Assembly: GCA_965116665.1 (NCBI GenBank)
Contig: OZ220709.1
Coordinates: 2,108,001 to 2,172,000 of the forward strand
Direction of reading: 5' to 3'
DNA length: 64,000 bases
From: Aldehydirespirator sp965116665
GTDB lineage: Bacteria; Actinomycetota; Acidimicrobiia; Acidimicrobiales; Aldehydirespiratoraceae
The position numbers and the translations under genes are program-made. Below are positions 54,052 to 62,554 of this stretch, piece after piece. The first letter of the stretch is position 1. Each line of letters begins with the position of its first letter. The notes under the pieces were generated by a model. It saw nothing but the letters and a program-made list of their open reading frames with translations, made no database searches and was not told where the DNA came from.

Positions 54052-54993
54052 ATGTACTGCGGCTTGGATATCGGCGGGACCAAGGTGCTGGGTGTGGCCG
54101 TCCACCCCAGCGATCCCACCACCCCCGTCGCGGTGCGGCGCGACACCACGACAGCCGACAGCGAGGCGCTGGTCGAGACGATCAGGCGCATGGTCGCCGG
54201 TCTCGAGGCCGAGTGCAGCGCCCCGTTCTCGGCGGTCGGTGTCGGCATCGCCGGACTGGTCGATTCCGATGGGGTGCTCAAGTACTCGCCCAACATCGAC
54301 GGCGTCCTGGACCTCGACCTTCGTCGCCGCCTGCGGGCGGAATGGCGACGGCCCGTGGTGGTCGAGAACGAGGCCACCGCCGCGGCCTGGGCCGAGTCCC
54401 TCCACGGAGCGGCCCGGGGCTCACGGCATGTGGCCCTCGTGGCGCTGGGCACCGGGCTGGGAACCGGGTTCGTGTTCGACGGGAGGCTCTACCGGGGCTG
54501 GAACGGCTTCGCGGGCGAGTCCGGGCACATGACTATCGAGATGTCGGGCCCCGAGCATGTCACCGGCGCGCCCGGACCATGGGAGTACTACGCGTCGGGG
54601 ACCGGTCTCGGTCGCCTGGCCCGCCAAGCTGCCGCGAGGGGCGATTTCGACAGCGCCCTCGACGAAGCCGGCTCCCTCAGCGCCATCCGGGGCGAGCATG
54701 TCCACGCGCTGGTCGCGAAGGGCGACCCGGACGCGCTTGTCGTTCTCGACGAGTTCTGCCGGTGCGCCGCGGTGGGCGTGGCCAACATCGTGCACGTGCT
54801 CGACCCGGAGGTGATCGTCATCGCGGGGGGCCTCATCGACATCGGCGAGCCGCTGGTGCGGGGCATGGAGTCGTGGACTCACCGTCTGGTGCTCGGCGGC
54901 GACCAGCGGCGGAACGTGCAGATCGTGCCGGCGCGGTTCGGCAGCCGGGCCGGTGCCATCGGAGCTGCCCTGCTCGCCTCGGAAGCGCTCTGA
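54052..54993 (+). CDS. glk: ROK-family glucokinase
   Basis: ATP-dependent glucose kinase of the ROK family, 313 residues. The phosphate-binding MYCGLDIGGTKVLGVAV is at the N-terminus, ENEATAAAWAE near residue 103 holds the sugar-binding pair, and GTGLGTGFVFDGRLYRG and FAGESGHMTIE follow. The classic zinc-cysteine motif of many ROK proteins (CGxxGCxE) is missing; there is GPWEYYASG in its place. The ATG at 54052 is preferred to upstream frame extension through the dispersed repeat. It overlaps the PFK gene by one base. Confidence 0.93.
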   Translation: MYCGLDIGGTKVLGVAVHPSDPTTPVAVRRDTTTADSEALVETIRRMVAGLEAECSAPFSAVGVGIAGLVDSDGVLKYSPNIDGVLDLDLRRRLRAEWRRPVVVENEATAAAWAESLHGAARGSRHVALVALGTGLGTGFVFDGRLYRGWNGFAGESGHMTIEMSGPEHVTGAPGPWEYYASGTGLGRLARQAAARGDFDSALDEAGSLSAIRGEHVHALVAKGDPDALVVLDEFCRCAAVGVANIVHVLDPEVIVIAGGLIDIGEPLVRGMESWTHRLVLGGDQRRNVQIVPARFGSRAGAIGAALLASEAL

Positions 54994-56021
54994 TGCGGGT
55001 CGGGATCCTCACCGGGGGAGGCGACTGTCCCGGGCTCAACGCGGTGATCAGAGCGGTGGTGCGCAAGGCTGAACGCCACTACGGCGACGAGGTCATCGGC
55101 TTCCGCGACGGGTGGAGGGGCGTGGTGGACAACCACTGGATGTCGCTCGATGTGGAGTCCTGCCGGGGCCTGCTGCCGAAGGGAGGCACTGTGCTCGGGA
55201 CCTCCCGTCACACTCCGTTCAGCCTCCCGGACGGTATGGCCCGCGCCACCGAGACCATCCACACGCTGGCACTGGAGGCGCTCATAGCCATCGGCGGCGA
55301 GGGCACGCTGTCGTGCGGGTGCGAGATGTCCGATCGGGGCTTCGACGTGGTCGGGGTGCCCAAGACGATCGACAACGATGTCGCCATGACCGAGCGGACC
55401 TTCGGGTTCGACACCGCCATAACCGTTGCCACCGATGCCATCGACCGTCTCCACACGACCGCGGAGAGCCACGACCGGGTGATCTTCGTCGAGGTGATGG
55501 GGCGCAATGTGGGCCACATCGCTACTTGGGCCGGGATTGCCGGGGGCGCCGCCTACATTCTCGTGCCCGAGGAGCCCTTCGATCTCGACGACCTGTGCGG
55601 GGCTCTACTGCGGCGCCAGCGCAGAGGCCGCTTCGCATCCATAGTGGTGGTAGCAGAGGGCGCCCGGCCCCGGCCCGGCACCCTGGAGGTGGCAGAGCCC
55701 TCGATCGACGCCTACGGGCACAAGCGTCTGGGCGGGATCGCCAACATCATCGCGGCGGAGGTCGAGGCTCGCACCGGGCTCGAGACGCGGGTCACCATCC
55801 TCGGACATGTGCAGCGGGGCGGCACGCCCACGCCGTCGGACCGGGTGCTCGCAACCCGTTTCGGGGTGGCGGCCATCGACGCTGTCCATGACGGTGCCTT
55901 CGGGCAGATGGTCGCGCTGCGCAACGGCGCCATCGAGCGGGTGTCCCTGCGGGACGCGACCGCGAAGCTCAAGCCCGTGAGCGACGACCTGCTCGGCGTG
56001 GCCCACACGTTCTTCTCCTGA
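54993..56021 (+). CDS. pfkA: 6-phosphofructokinase (group III type)
   Basis: Glycolytic kinase of 342 residues with GGDCPGLNAVIR at the N-terminus, IGGEGTLS near residue 99 and VPKTIDNDV near 118. The combination of glycine in GGEGT and lysine in PKTIDND matches the actinobacterial ATP-dependent enzyme of Streptomyces rather than the PPi-dependent Amycolatopsis type (GGEDT). Effector-site residues differ from E. coli. It is translationally coupled to glucokinase (TGATG), giving a glucose-to-fructose-1,6-bisphosphate gene pair lacking the isomerase. Confidence 0.94.
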   Translation: MRVGILTGGGDCPGLNAVIRAVVRKAERHYGDEVIGFRDGWRGVVDNHWMSLDVESCRGLLPKGGTVLGTSRHTPFSLPDGMARATETIHTLALEALIAIGGEGTLSCGCEMSDRGFDVVGVPKTIDNDVAMTERTFGFDTAITVATDAIDRLHTTAESHDRVIFVEVMGRNVGHIATWAGIAGGAAYILVPEEPFDLDDLCGALLRRQRRGRFASIVVVAEGARPRPGTLEVAEPSIDAYGHKRLGGIANIIAAEVEARTGLETRVTILGHVQRGGTPTPSDRVLATRFGVAAIDAVHDGAFGQMVALRNGAIERVSLRDATAKLKPVSDDLLGVAHTFFS

Positions 56022-56042
56022 GCCCTCCGCTCGCGCGGGGCG

Positions 56043-56738
56043 TCAGGCGTCCTCGACGTCGGGGGAAGTAGTGGTGGTCGTCGGGGCGAAGTCGGGTTGG
56101 AACTGCTCGTACGCGCTGGTCCGCAGCACCGACCCGGGCTCGGCGTCGGCATCGCTGGTGGGGACCGACACCTCCTCGCCGTCAAGCAGGATCCTGACCC
56201 CGTCGACGCCCTCGGTCGCCGCCGCGGTGAACACGAGCTGGGCCGCCGCGAACCGCAACTCGTCGGCCGAGGGTGCCGAGTCCTCGCCCTCCGGCGACTG
56301 GTGCACGATGTCGATGGTGGCGACCCCGTCGATGACGGTGGCGCTCAGGATCTCGAACAGCTCCAAGGTGTTGAAGTACCCGGCGTCGGACTCCTCGGCC
56401 AGGGTGGCCTCTCCGAACAGCGAGTCCAGCACCTCGCCGAGAGTGGCGTTGCGGTCCACCTGGCGCTCCACTTCGACCACGATCGTGCGCTCGATGTCCT
56501 GCGGGTTGGTCAGAAGGTAGACGGACCGGGACTCCGTCAGGGGAGCGGGAACGGTGGTGGTCGTCGTGGCCGTGAACCCGGGCCTGAGCGTCTCGGGAAG
56601 GTCTTCGGGGTCGATCGCATGGGCCTCATCGTCGGTGGGGAGGCCACAGCCGCCGGCCGCGACCGCAGCCAGCAACAGGACCGCTAGCCCACCAGCGGCA
56701 CGGCGCCGCCGGCGACGGAGCAGGACGGGCAGCCTCAC
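56043..56738 (-). CDS. GerMN-domain lipoprotein (LpqB-like partner of MtrAB)
   Basis: A 231-residue exported lipoprotein with a signal peptide and AAGGC lipobox (Cys31). A Thr-rich linker follows, then a GerMN domain (RSVYLLTNPQDIERTIVV, ELRFAAAQLVFTAAAT). Actinobacterial MtrAB operons carry LpqB, a longer GerMN lipoprotein that modulates MtrB; this shorter protein sits in the equivalent place. It overlaps the kinase gene by four bases. Confidence 0.88.
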   Translation of the reverse strand: MRLPVLLRRRRRRAAGGLAVLLLAAVAAGGCGLPTDDEAHAIDPEDLPETLRPGFTATTTTTVPAPLTESRSVYLLTNPQDIERTIVVEVERQVDRNATLGEVLDSLFGEATLAEESDAGYFNTLELFEILSATVIDGVATIDIVHQSPEGEDSAPSADELRFAAAQLVFTAAATEGVDGVRILLDGEEVSVPTSDADAEPGSVLRTSAYEQFQPDFAPTTTTTSPDVEDA

Positions 56739-58240
56739 AGCGCCGACGTCTCCTCCCGCTCCTCATCCGGTACCGGGTCCGGCACCGGCAGCTCGACCAC
56801 GAAGCGGGCACCGCGGGTCGAGTTCGGGCGGTCCTCCACCCAGACCCGGCCGCCGTGCAGCCCGACATGCTCGGCCACCAGGGCCAGACCGAGACCGGAT
56901 CCCGAGTCGCGGCCCCGACGCCCGCCGGCCCGGCCGCGATGGAACCGGTCGAAGATCAGCTCGCGCTCTGCAGGGATCACTCCGGGCCCGTTGTCCTCGA
57001 CGCCCAGCTGCACCAGACCGTCCACCCGCTCGAGGAGGACCAGCACCTTTCCGTCCCCGTACTTGGAGGCGTTCTCGACCAGGTTCGACACCACCCGGCC
57101 CAGGCGGCGCTTGTCGGCCATCAACACGGTGTCCTCCATGCCGGAGGCCGCTTCGAAGTCGACCTCCGCGGTCGAGTCGAGCCCGAACTGGAAGATGGCG
57201 TGCTGCACGAACTCCACGATGTGAATCTCCTCGGCCTCGAGGTCGGCGGTGCCCACGTCGTACCGGTTGATCTCCAGCAGGTCCTCCACCAGCCGCCGGA
57301 AACGGGCGATGTCGTCGCTGAGCAGGTCCAGCGCAGTGCGACCGCGATCACCGAGGTCGTCGGCCATGTTGTAGAGCACCTCCACCGACGCGGTGAGAGT
57401 CATCAGCGGGGATCTCAACTCGTGGCTCACCTCGGACGCGAAGCGCGCGTCGCGGGCGATCCTCTCCTCGAGGGCCCGGGCCATCTCGTTGAACGAAGCG
57501 GTCAGCGAAGCCAGGTCTGCGTCGTCGGGTGGCGTCAGGCGGGTGTCCAGCGCACCCGCGGCCAGCGCCTCGGCGGCTGTCCGCACCTTGAACAGCGGGT
57601 TGAGCAGCCGGCCCGCGGCCCACCACCCGAAAGCGGCCGCGAACAGGGTGGTGACTGCGGCCACACCGAACAGGATGATGGCCAGCGTGTCCAGGGTGTC
57701 CTCGATATCGTCGAGGGGGGCGGCCTCGAAATAGATCGCGTTGGTAGGCGTGCCCGGTATGGGGACGCCGGAGACGATGGCGGTGCTGACGCCGATCGTG
57801 GTGCGCATTCGCGCCGGGATCCCCGACTCGACCAGCTCCAGCAGCGAGGCGGGCACCGCCTCCCGGTTGAAGACCAGCGGGTCGGCCGAGGTCCACTCAT
57901 CGCCGACCCTCAGCAGCGGGAAGGTGCCCGAGGTCTGCCTGAGCCGCTCGACGATGGCTCGGCGGCCCTCGTCGTCGGTCTCAACCGTGAGCTCGTTGCG
58001 GACCCGCCGGCCGTTGTTGGCGAACACCGAGAAGGCGGTGTCGTCTCGCTCCTCCAGGAGGTTCTGGCGGGTGAGGGCCAGCGTGGCGAATGAGATCGTG
58101 GAGGCCAGCAACAGCCCGCCCACCGCGAACGCGGAGGTGATGCGGCGCCGGAGTCCCCTCCGGACGAAGAAGGGGAGGAAGATCGGGCGGCGCACCGGGG
58201 TCCGGCCCCTAGAGGTCCCGCTCTTGCTCGCTGCGCTCAC
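56735..58240 (-). CDS. mtrB: Sensor histidine kinase (MtrB-like)
   Basis: Membrane kinase of about 500 residues. Two membrane helices (about 33-60 and 185-212) flank an extracytoplasmic sensor region, followed by HAMP, HisKA with the phospho-acceptor in SEVSHELRSPL, and HATPase_c with NLVENASKYGD and SGLGLALV. It pairs with the response regulator on its upstream side, resembling MtrAB, which controls cell-wall and division genes. The GTG at 58240 lies inside the 43-bp repeat array, so a GTG near 58195 is also plausible; N-terminal limits are uncertain. Confidence 0.9.
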   Translation of the reverse strand: MSAASKSGTSRGRTPVRRPIFLPFFVRRGLRRRITSAFAVGGLLLASTISFATLALTRQNLLEERDDTAFSVFANNGRRVRNELTVETDDEGRRAIVERLRQTSGTFPLLRVGDEWTSADPLVFNREAVPASLLELVESGIPARMRTTIGVSTAIVSGVPIPGTPTNAIYFEAAPLDDIEDTLDTLAIILFGVAAVTTLFAAAFGWWAAGRLLNPLFKVRTAAEALAAGALDTRLTPPDDADLASLTASFNEMARALEERIARDARFASEVSHELRSPLMTLTASVEVLYNMADDLGDRGRTALDLLSDDIARFRRLVEDLLEINRYDVGTADLEAEEIHIVEFVQHAIFQFGLDSTAEVDFEAASGMEDTVLMADKRRLGRVVSNLVENASKYGDGKVLVLLERVDGLVQLGVEDNGPGVIPAERELIFDRFHRGRAGGRRGRDSGSGLGLALVAEHVGLHGGRVWVEDRPNSTRGARFVVELPVPDPVPDEEREETSAL

Positions 58241-58340
58241 GGGCCGCTCGGGCCCGAGGTCCGCTCTTGCTCGCTGCGCTCAGGGGCCGCTCGGGCCTGT
58301 GCTCCGCTCTTGCTCGCTGCGCTCACGGGCCGCTCGGGCC
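58217..58340. repeat. Three 43-bp tandem copies of the dispersed repeat
   Basis: Units begin near 58218, 58261 and 58304, period 43 bp, each with CGCTCTTGCTCGCTGCGC and GGGCCGCTCGGGCC. The array fills most of the gap between the mtrA-like and mtrB-like genes and is followed by CTCCGCTCGGCCTCTAG, the same tail seen after the 104-bp array. Confidence 0.88.
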
Positions 58341-58396
58341 CGGGGGCCTCGCTCTGGACTCCTCTGGTCACCGTGCTTGACACCTCCGCTCGGCCT

Positions 58397-59077
58397 CTAG
58401 GGCACGAGCTTGTAGCCGAGCCCGCGCACCGTCACCACATGGCGGGGGTTGGCCGGATCGGGCTCGATCTTGGTGCGGAGCCGGCGCACGTGCACGTCCA
58501 CCAGCCGCCCGTCCCCGAAGTATCCGAGGCCCCACACCCGCTCCAGCAGGACTTCGCGGCTGAAGATGTTCCCCGGGTTGGAGGCCAGCTCGACCAGCAG
58601 GCGGAATTCGGTCTTGGTGAGGTGGGCCTCGACGCCCGACACTCGAACTATGCCCGCGTCGGGCAGGATCTCGAGGTCATTGAAGACGATCTCGTCCGCG
58701 CCGGCGTCGGAGGCGCGGGCCCTGCGCAGAAGGGCCCTTATGCGGGCCGACAGTTCCTTGGGCGCGAAGGGCTTGGTCAGGTAGTCGTCGGCCCCTGCCT
58801 CGAGCCCGGCGACCACGTCGTGAGTGTCCGAGCGGGCTGTGATCATCACGATGGGCACGTCGCTCGACTTGCGGATGGCCCGGCATATGTCGAAGCCGTC
58901 GATGCCGGGCAGCATGATGTCCACCAGCACGACGTCGGCGGGAACACGGCCGAACGCGATCAGCGCCTCCTCGCCCGAGGCGACCTCGTCCACCTCCCAG
59001 CCCTCGTCCTCGAGCGCGAGGCGCAGCGCGGTACGGATCCGCTCATCGTCCTCCACGGTGAGGATGCGGGTCGTCAT
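58397..59077 (-). CDS. mtrA: OmpR-family response regulator (MtrA-like)
   Basis: A 226-residue response regulator. The receiver domain has VEDDERIR, phospho-acceptor aspartate in VLVDIMLPG near residue 52 and TKPF with the conserved lysine near 102. A winged-helix DNA-binding domain follows (VDVHVRRLRTKIEPDP, VRGLGYKL). The ATG at 59077 fits the family; extra upstream codons were rejected. It overlaps the small membrane-protein gene by four bases. Confidence 0.93.
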   Translation of the reverse strand: MTTRILTVEDDERIRTALRLALEDEGWEVDEVASGEEALIAFGRVPADVVLVDIMLPGIDGFDICRAIRKSSDVPIVMITARSDTHDVVAGLEAGADDYLTKPFAPKELSARIRALLRRARASDAGADEIVFNDLEILPDAGIVRVSGVEAHLTKTEFRLLVELASNPGNIFSREVLLERVWGLGYFGDGRLVDVHVRRLRTKIEPDPANPRHVVTVRGLGYKLVP

Positions 59078-59394
59078 CGCCGGTGACCCCCGCCGGAACG
59101 ATGGCCGCCGCCGGATGGGTCGGCTGAGCCGGCAGGCGACCGGGCCCGCCATTCAGCGGCCGCCCTCAGAGTCAGCACGGCCACGATTCCCGTTCCGATC
59201 GCGGCGATCACCGCTGTGCCCAGCCCGACCAGCCCCGCAGTGGTGGTGCAGCCGTCGTCGCAGCCCAGGTCCATCACCGCGAATCCGATCAGGCCCCCGC
59301 AGACCCCGGCCACGATGATGGCCGAGAACGCCAGCACCCGGGCCGTCAGCGAGGGTGAGGAGTCCGGCGGTACGGCGTGGGGATGGTCCAGCAC
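59074..59394 (-). CDS. Small two-helix membrane protein
   Basis: A 106-residue protein with two hydrophobic helices (about 18-42 and 53-76) and a Gly/His-rich C-terminal tail (GGGHRSGGGHRR). I recognise no family. It overlaps the response-regulator start by four bases, so it probably heads the mtrAB-like operon and may be part of that signalling system. Confidence 0.65.
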   Translation of the reverse strand: MLDHPHAVPPDSSPSLTARVLAFSAIIVAGVCGGLIGFAVMDLGCDDGCTTTAGLVGLGTAVIAAIGTGIVAVLTLRAAAEWRARSPAGSADPSGGGHRSGGGHRR

Positions 59395-59558
59395 CGACTG
59401 AATCCTAACCGAGCCCCGGCGAGGCCCGAGAGAGCATGCAGCAGCACGCCAACAGCGTCGGCTCAGCCAGCGGTCAATGTCAGCTGCCCGCCCCGTGCGG
59501 GGCAGACGGAGGCTGGGGATTTGGGATTCTTTGGGCTGCCGAGGAGGTCGGGTCGGTC

Positions 59559-60425
59559 TCAGTAGCTGTCTAGGTCGATTCCGGTGTGCGCAGCCAGGTC
59601 ATCCAGCAGGCGTTCGGCATGCCGCAGCATGGTGGCGACTTCTTGAATGGGGTCGGGGTTGACGTTCTCGTCTGCTAGCACCTGGGTGTAGTCGGAACCC
59701 TTGCGGTGCGCTGTGGCCTTGCTGCGGAGCAGTTGAAGCCGCCGAAGGAACGCTATGTCACGGTCAGCCGAGGGGTACTGCTCCTGGTCCAGCCATCGCT
59801 GCAGCTTCCCGATGCTCTTCTCGCCCTGGACCTTGGTGGGCAGCTGGTCCTGGATGGTCCGCTCGTTCAGGGCGTCAACCATGACCTTGGCCAGGCCCAT
59901 CACCTGGTCCTCGAACTCGGGCTGGCTGGTGTTCAGCGGGACACGCAGCCGCTGAAGGACGTGGGCATCGTCGGGCTCAGGCTCCTTGAAGAGCGACCAA
60001 CCCAACCGCTCTTGCCACTTCGTGTTGAATCGTCTATATGCCGACTTGAACCTCAGGTCGGGGGCCTCCGGGGCGGTAGGTTGAGCTAGGAGCGCCCGCA
60101 TGATTACCGTTCGGCTCGGTCTGCCCGTAGGGACTACGTTGAAGCTCCGCCAGTAGGGTCGCTCCATCTCGGGAAGGTCGCGTCCGAGGTCACCCAGAAA
60201 GACCATCACATGGTCAGGGTGGTCGTTGTCGATGTCTAGGCCCCAGAGGCCGCCGCAGGACACGTAGCTGCCTTCGATCAGAGACTTCTCGGGTAACTCG
60301 TAATAACGCTTAAGAACCTCACGGCGGAAATAGACCGGCGTCAGGTAGTGGGGTGCGCCCGGGTTTGCTCCAAAGTTGTTGTCAAGGCGGTCGGGGTCAC
60401 AGGTGTGCGAACCTTCGACACGCAC
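59559..60425 (-). CDS. Conserved hypothetical protein, possibly 5'-truncated
   Basis: A 288-residue protein of a conserved bacterial group without known function. The recognisable block is LTPVYFRREVLKRYYELPEK, SCGGLWGLDIDNDHPDH and VFLGDLGRDLPEMERPYWRSFNV, followed by a helical C-terminus. Family members usually have additional N-terminal sequence; here the first start codon is only about 25 residues before that block, and the frame stays open but start-less upstream, suggesting truncation. Base composition is a little lower in GC than neighbours, consistent with acquisition. Confidence 0.65.
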   Translation of the reverse strand: MRVEGSHTCDPDRLDNNFGANPGAPHYLTPVYFRREVLKRYYELPEKSLIEGSYVSCGGLWGLDIDNDHPDHVMVFLGDLGRDLPEMERPYWRSFNVVPTGRPSRTVIMRALLAQPTAPEAPDLRFKSAYRRFNTKWQERLGWSLFKEPEPDDAHVLQRLRVPLNTSQPEFEDQVMGLAKVMVDALNERTIQDQLPTKVQGEKSIGKLQRWLDQEQYPSADRDIAFLRRLQLLRSKATAHRKGSDYTQVLADENVNPDPIQEVATMLRHAERLLDDLAAHTGIDLDSY

Positions 60426-60467
60426 CGCGAAGCTAGGAGTACGGCAATGCTGCTACCGTCGGGATCC

Positions 60468-60626
60468 ATGAGCTTGTTTCGTCGCCGCCGAGACCTCGGT
60501 CTGAAGCCTCTCGCAGAACTGCATGACGAGTTCCTCAGCAGGCCCAATGCAGAGGAACTGCTGACCGAGGCCGAGGACTACCTCGCTGGACGCGAGGACG
60601 AGCAAGCCGCGCGAACCGAGCGGTAG
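60468..60626 (+). CDS. Small hypothetical protein
   Basis: A possible 52-residue protein, mostly charged and helical (MSLFRRRRDLGLKPLAEL, ending EDEQAARTER). It is divergent from the previous gene and ends 89 bp before dinB. Coding likelihood rests on codon use and lack of any better explanation; no family is recognised and the start is uncertain. Confidence 0.35.
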   Translation: MSLFRRRRDLGLKPLAELHDEFLSRPNAEELLTEAEDYLAGREDEQAARTER

Positions 60627-60715
60627 CGGCAAGCGCCCCCACGCGGTCGGCTCTCGGCGCGCTGCGCCGACGGCTGGCGACCAACCGTGTCGTTGGGCGC
60701 TGGCAGACTGGAGCG

Positions 60716-62047
60716 ATGCCAGGCGGTGGGATGGAAGCCCCCGTGACCACGGAGCTCAGGGGACGGCCCCCGGACGGGACGGTCGGGTTCCTCCACGTAG
60801 ACATGGACGCCTTCTACGCCGCGGTGGAGGTGCGGCGCCGTCCCGAGCTGCGGGGCAAGCCCGTCGTGGTCGGCGGCACCGGCAGCCGGGGCGTGGTGGC
60901 CGCGGCCAGCTACGAGGCCCGGGTCTTCGGTGTCCACTCGGCCATGCCGTCGGTCCGGGCGCGCCGGCTGTGCCCCCACGCGGTGTTCCTGGCCGGCGAC
61001 CACTCCTACTACGGGGAGGTGTCCGACCGGGTGATGGGCGTCCTGCGGGACGTGAGCCCGCTCGTGGAGCCCCTGTCGCTCGACGAGGCCTTCATGGACG
61101 TGCGGGGAGCGGCCCGCCTGCTCGGTCCGGCGCCGGAGTTGGCCGCTGAGATCCGGGCCCGGATCCTGGAGCAGGAGCAGCTCACCTGCTCGGTGGGGGT
61201 GGCCTCCACCAAGTCCATGGCCAAGCTGGCCACCGAGGAGGCCAAGCCTCGGATCGGTCCGTCGGGGCCCGTGTGGGGCTCAGGTGTCCACGTGGTCGAG
61301 GCGGGCACCGAACTCGACTTCCTTCACCCGCTGCCCGTCACCGCTCTCTTCGGGGTCGGCCCCGCCACCTCCCGCCGGCTGCAGCGCCTAGGTGTCGAGA
61401 CGGTCGGCGATCTGGCCTCCCTGCCGGAGACTGCGGCCGTCGCCGCGCTGGGCGCGGCCTCCGGTCGCCAGCTTCACCAGCTGGCCAACGGCATCGATGA
61501 CCGGCCGGTGGTGGTGAATCGGCTGGCCCGCTCCATCAGCCATGAGGAGACCTTCGCCCGGGACCTGCACCTCGCCAGCGAGCTCGAAGCCGAGGCCACC
61601 CGGCTGGCCGACGCGGTGGCCCGCCGGTTGAGGACCTCCAGCCTGCAGGCTCGGACCATCACGCTGAAGCTGCGCTTCGGCGACTTCAGGACCATCACCC
61701 GCTCGGTGACGCTGCCCGGTCCCACCGACGGAACCCGCGACCTGGTAGCCGCCGCCCGCGAGCTTCTCGGGAGGGTCGATGTCGCGCCGGGAGTGCGGCT
61801 GCTGGGCGTGGGCGCGTCGGGGCTGGTGGAGACGGCCGCCCGCCAGCTGACATTCGGGCTCGACGTGAGCGAGGACGAACCCCAGGACCACGAAGCAGCC
61901 GAGAGGGTGACCGACCGGATAAGGGACCGTTTCGGCGAGTCGGCCATCGGCACCGCAGCCGCCATCCGCGACGCCAGAGGCATGCGATCTCCCTCCGACG
62001 CGGATCAGCGATGGGGACCGGCCAGCGACGAGCCGGGCCCGAAGTGA
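60716..62047 (+). CDS. dinB: DNA polymerase IV (Y-family)
   Basis: Error-prone translesion polymerase, 443 residues. FLHVDMDAFYAAVE with the first metal aspartates is near residue 25, SLDEAFMDV carries the catalytic DE, and SVGVASTKSMAKLA follows. The thumb and little-finger domains are complete. A short low-complexity tail lacks a clear beta-clamp motif. Start: ATG 60716 or a nearby in-frame ATG (60731). Confidence 0.95.
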   Translation: MPGGGMEAPVTTELRGRPPDGTVGFLHVDMDAFYAAVEVRRRPELRGKPVVVGGTGSRGVVAAASYEARVFGVHSAMPSVRARRLCPHAVFLAGDHSYYGEVSDRVMGVLRDVSPLVEPLSLDEAFMDVRGAARLLGPAPELAAEIRARILEQEQLTCSVGVASTKSMAKLATEEAKPRIGPSGPVWGSGVHVVEAGTELDFLHPLPVTALFGVGPATSRRLQRLGVETVGDLASLPETAAVAALGAASGRQLHQLANGIDDRPVVVNRLARSISHEETFARDLHLASELEAEATRLADAVARRLRTSSLQARTITLKLRFGDFRTITRSVTLPGPTDGTRDLVAAARELLGRVDVAPGVRLLGVGASGLVETAARQLTFGLDVSEDEPQDHEAAERVTDRIRDRFGESAIGTAAAIRDARGMRSPSDADQRWGPASDEPGPK

Positions 62048-62143
62048 CACAAATGGGTTTGGCGCAACGCAGTTGCGCTCGATTCCGGCTATCGTCAGGA
62101 CGAACACGCACAGCTGCGAAGCCAACGTGCCGGAGGTGATGGC

Positions 62144-62530
62144 GTGCCGTTGTCGGAGGACGAACAGCGGATTCTCAGCGAGATCGAGTCGCACCTCTAT
62201 GAGAGCGACCCCGAACTGGCACGCGAGGTAGCCGAGACCACGGTGTACACCCACGCTTTCCGCAACATCAAGTGGGCCGCGCTCGGCCTGCTGATCGGCA
62301 TCGTGATCATGGTCTGGCTGCTGTCGGTGTCGTTCCTGCTGTCGTTCGGCGGATTCCTGGTGATGCTCGTCTCGCTGCTGTTCCTCGAGCGCAACGCGCG
62401 CCGGGTCGGCCGGGCCGGACTGGGCCAGATGACCCAGTCGATGCGGGGTGGGGGATTCCGCGACATGGTCGGCGGAGCCGGGTCACGGATGCGGGACCGC
62501 TTCGACCGCGACAACCGGAACGGCAACTGA
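62144..62530 (+). CDS. DUF3040 membrane protein
   Basis: A 128-residue actinobacterial DUF3040 protein. It starts MPLSEDEQRILSEIE, the family hallmark, has two adjacent hydrophobic segments (about 45-62 and 63-82) and an Arg/Gly-rich C-terminus. Function unknown. The family is often found near cell-division and dinB genes in actinobacteria. The GTG at 62144 has GGAGGTG upstream. Confidence 0.92.
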   Translation: MPLSEDEQRILSEIESHLYESDPELAREVAETTVYTHAFRNIKWAALGLLIGIVIMVWLLSVSFLLSFGGFLVMLVSLLFLERNARRVGRAGLGQMTQSMRGGGFRDMVGGAGSRMRDRFDRDNRNGN

Positions 62531-62554
62531 GCCCCGGCCGGCGCCCCCGAAGCT

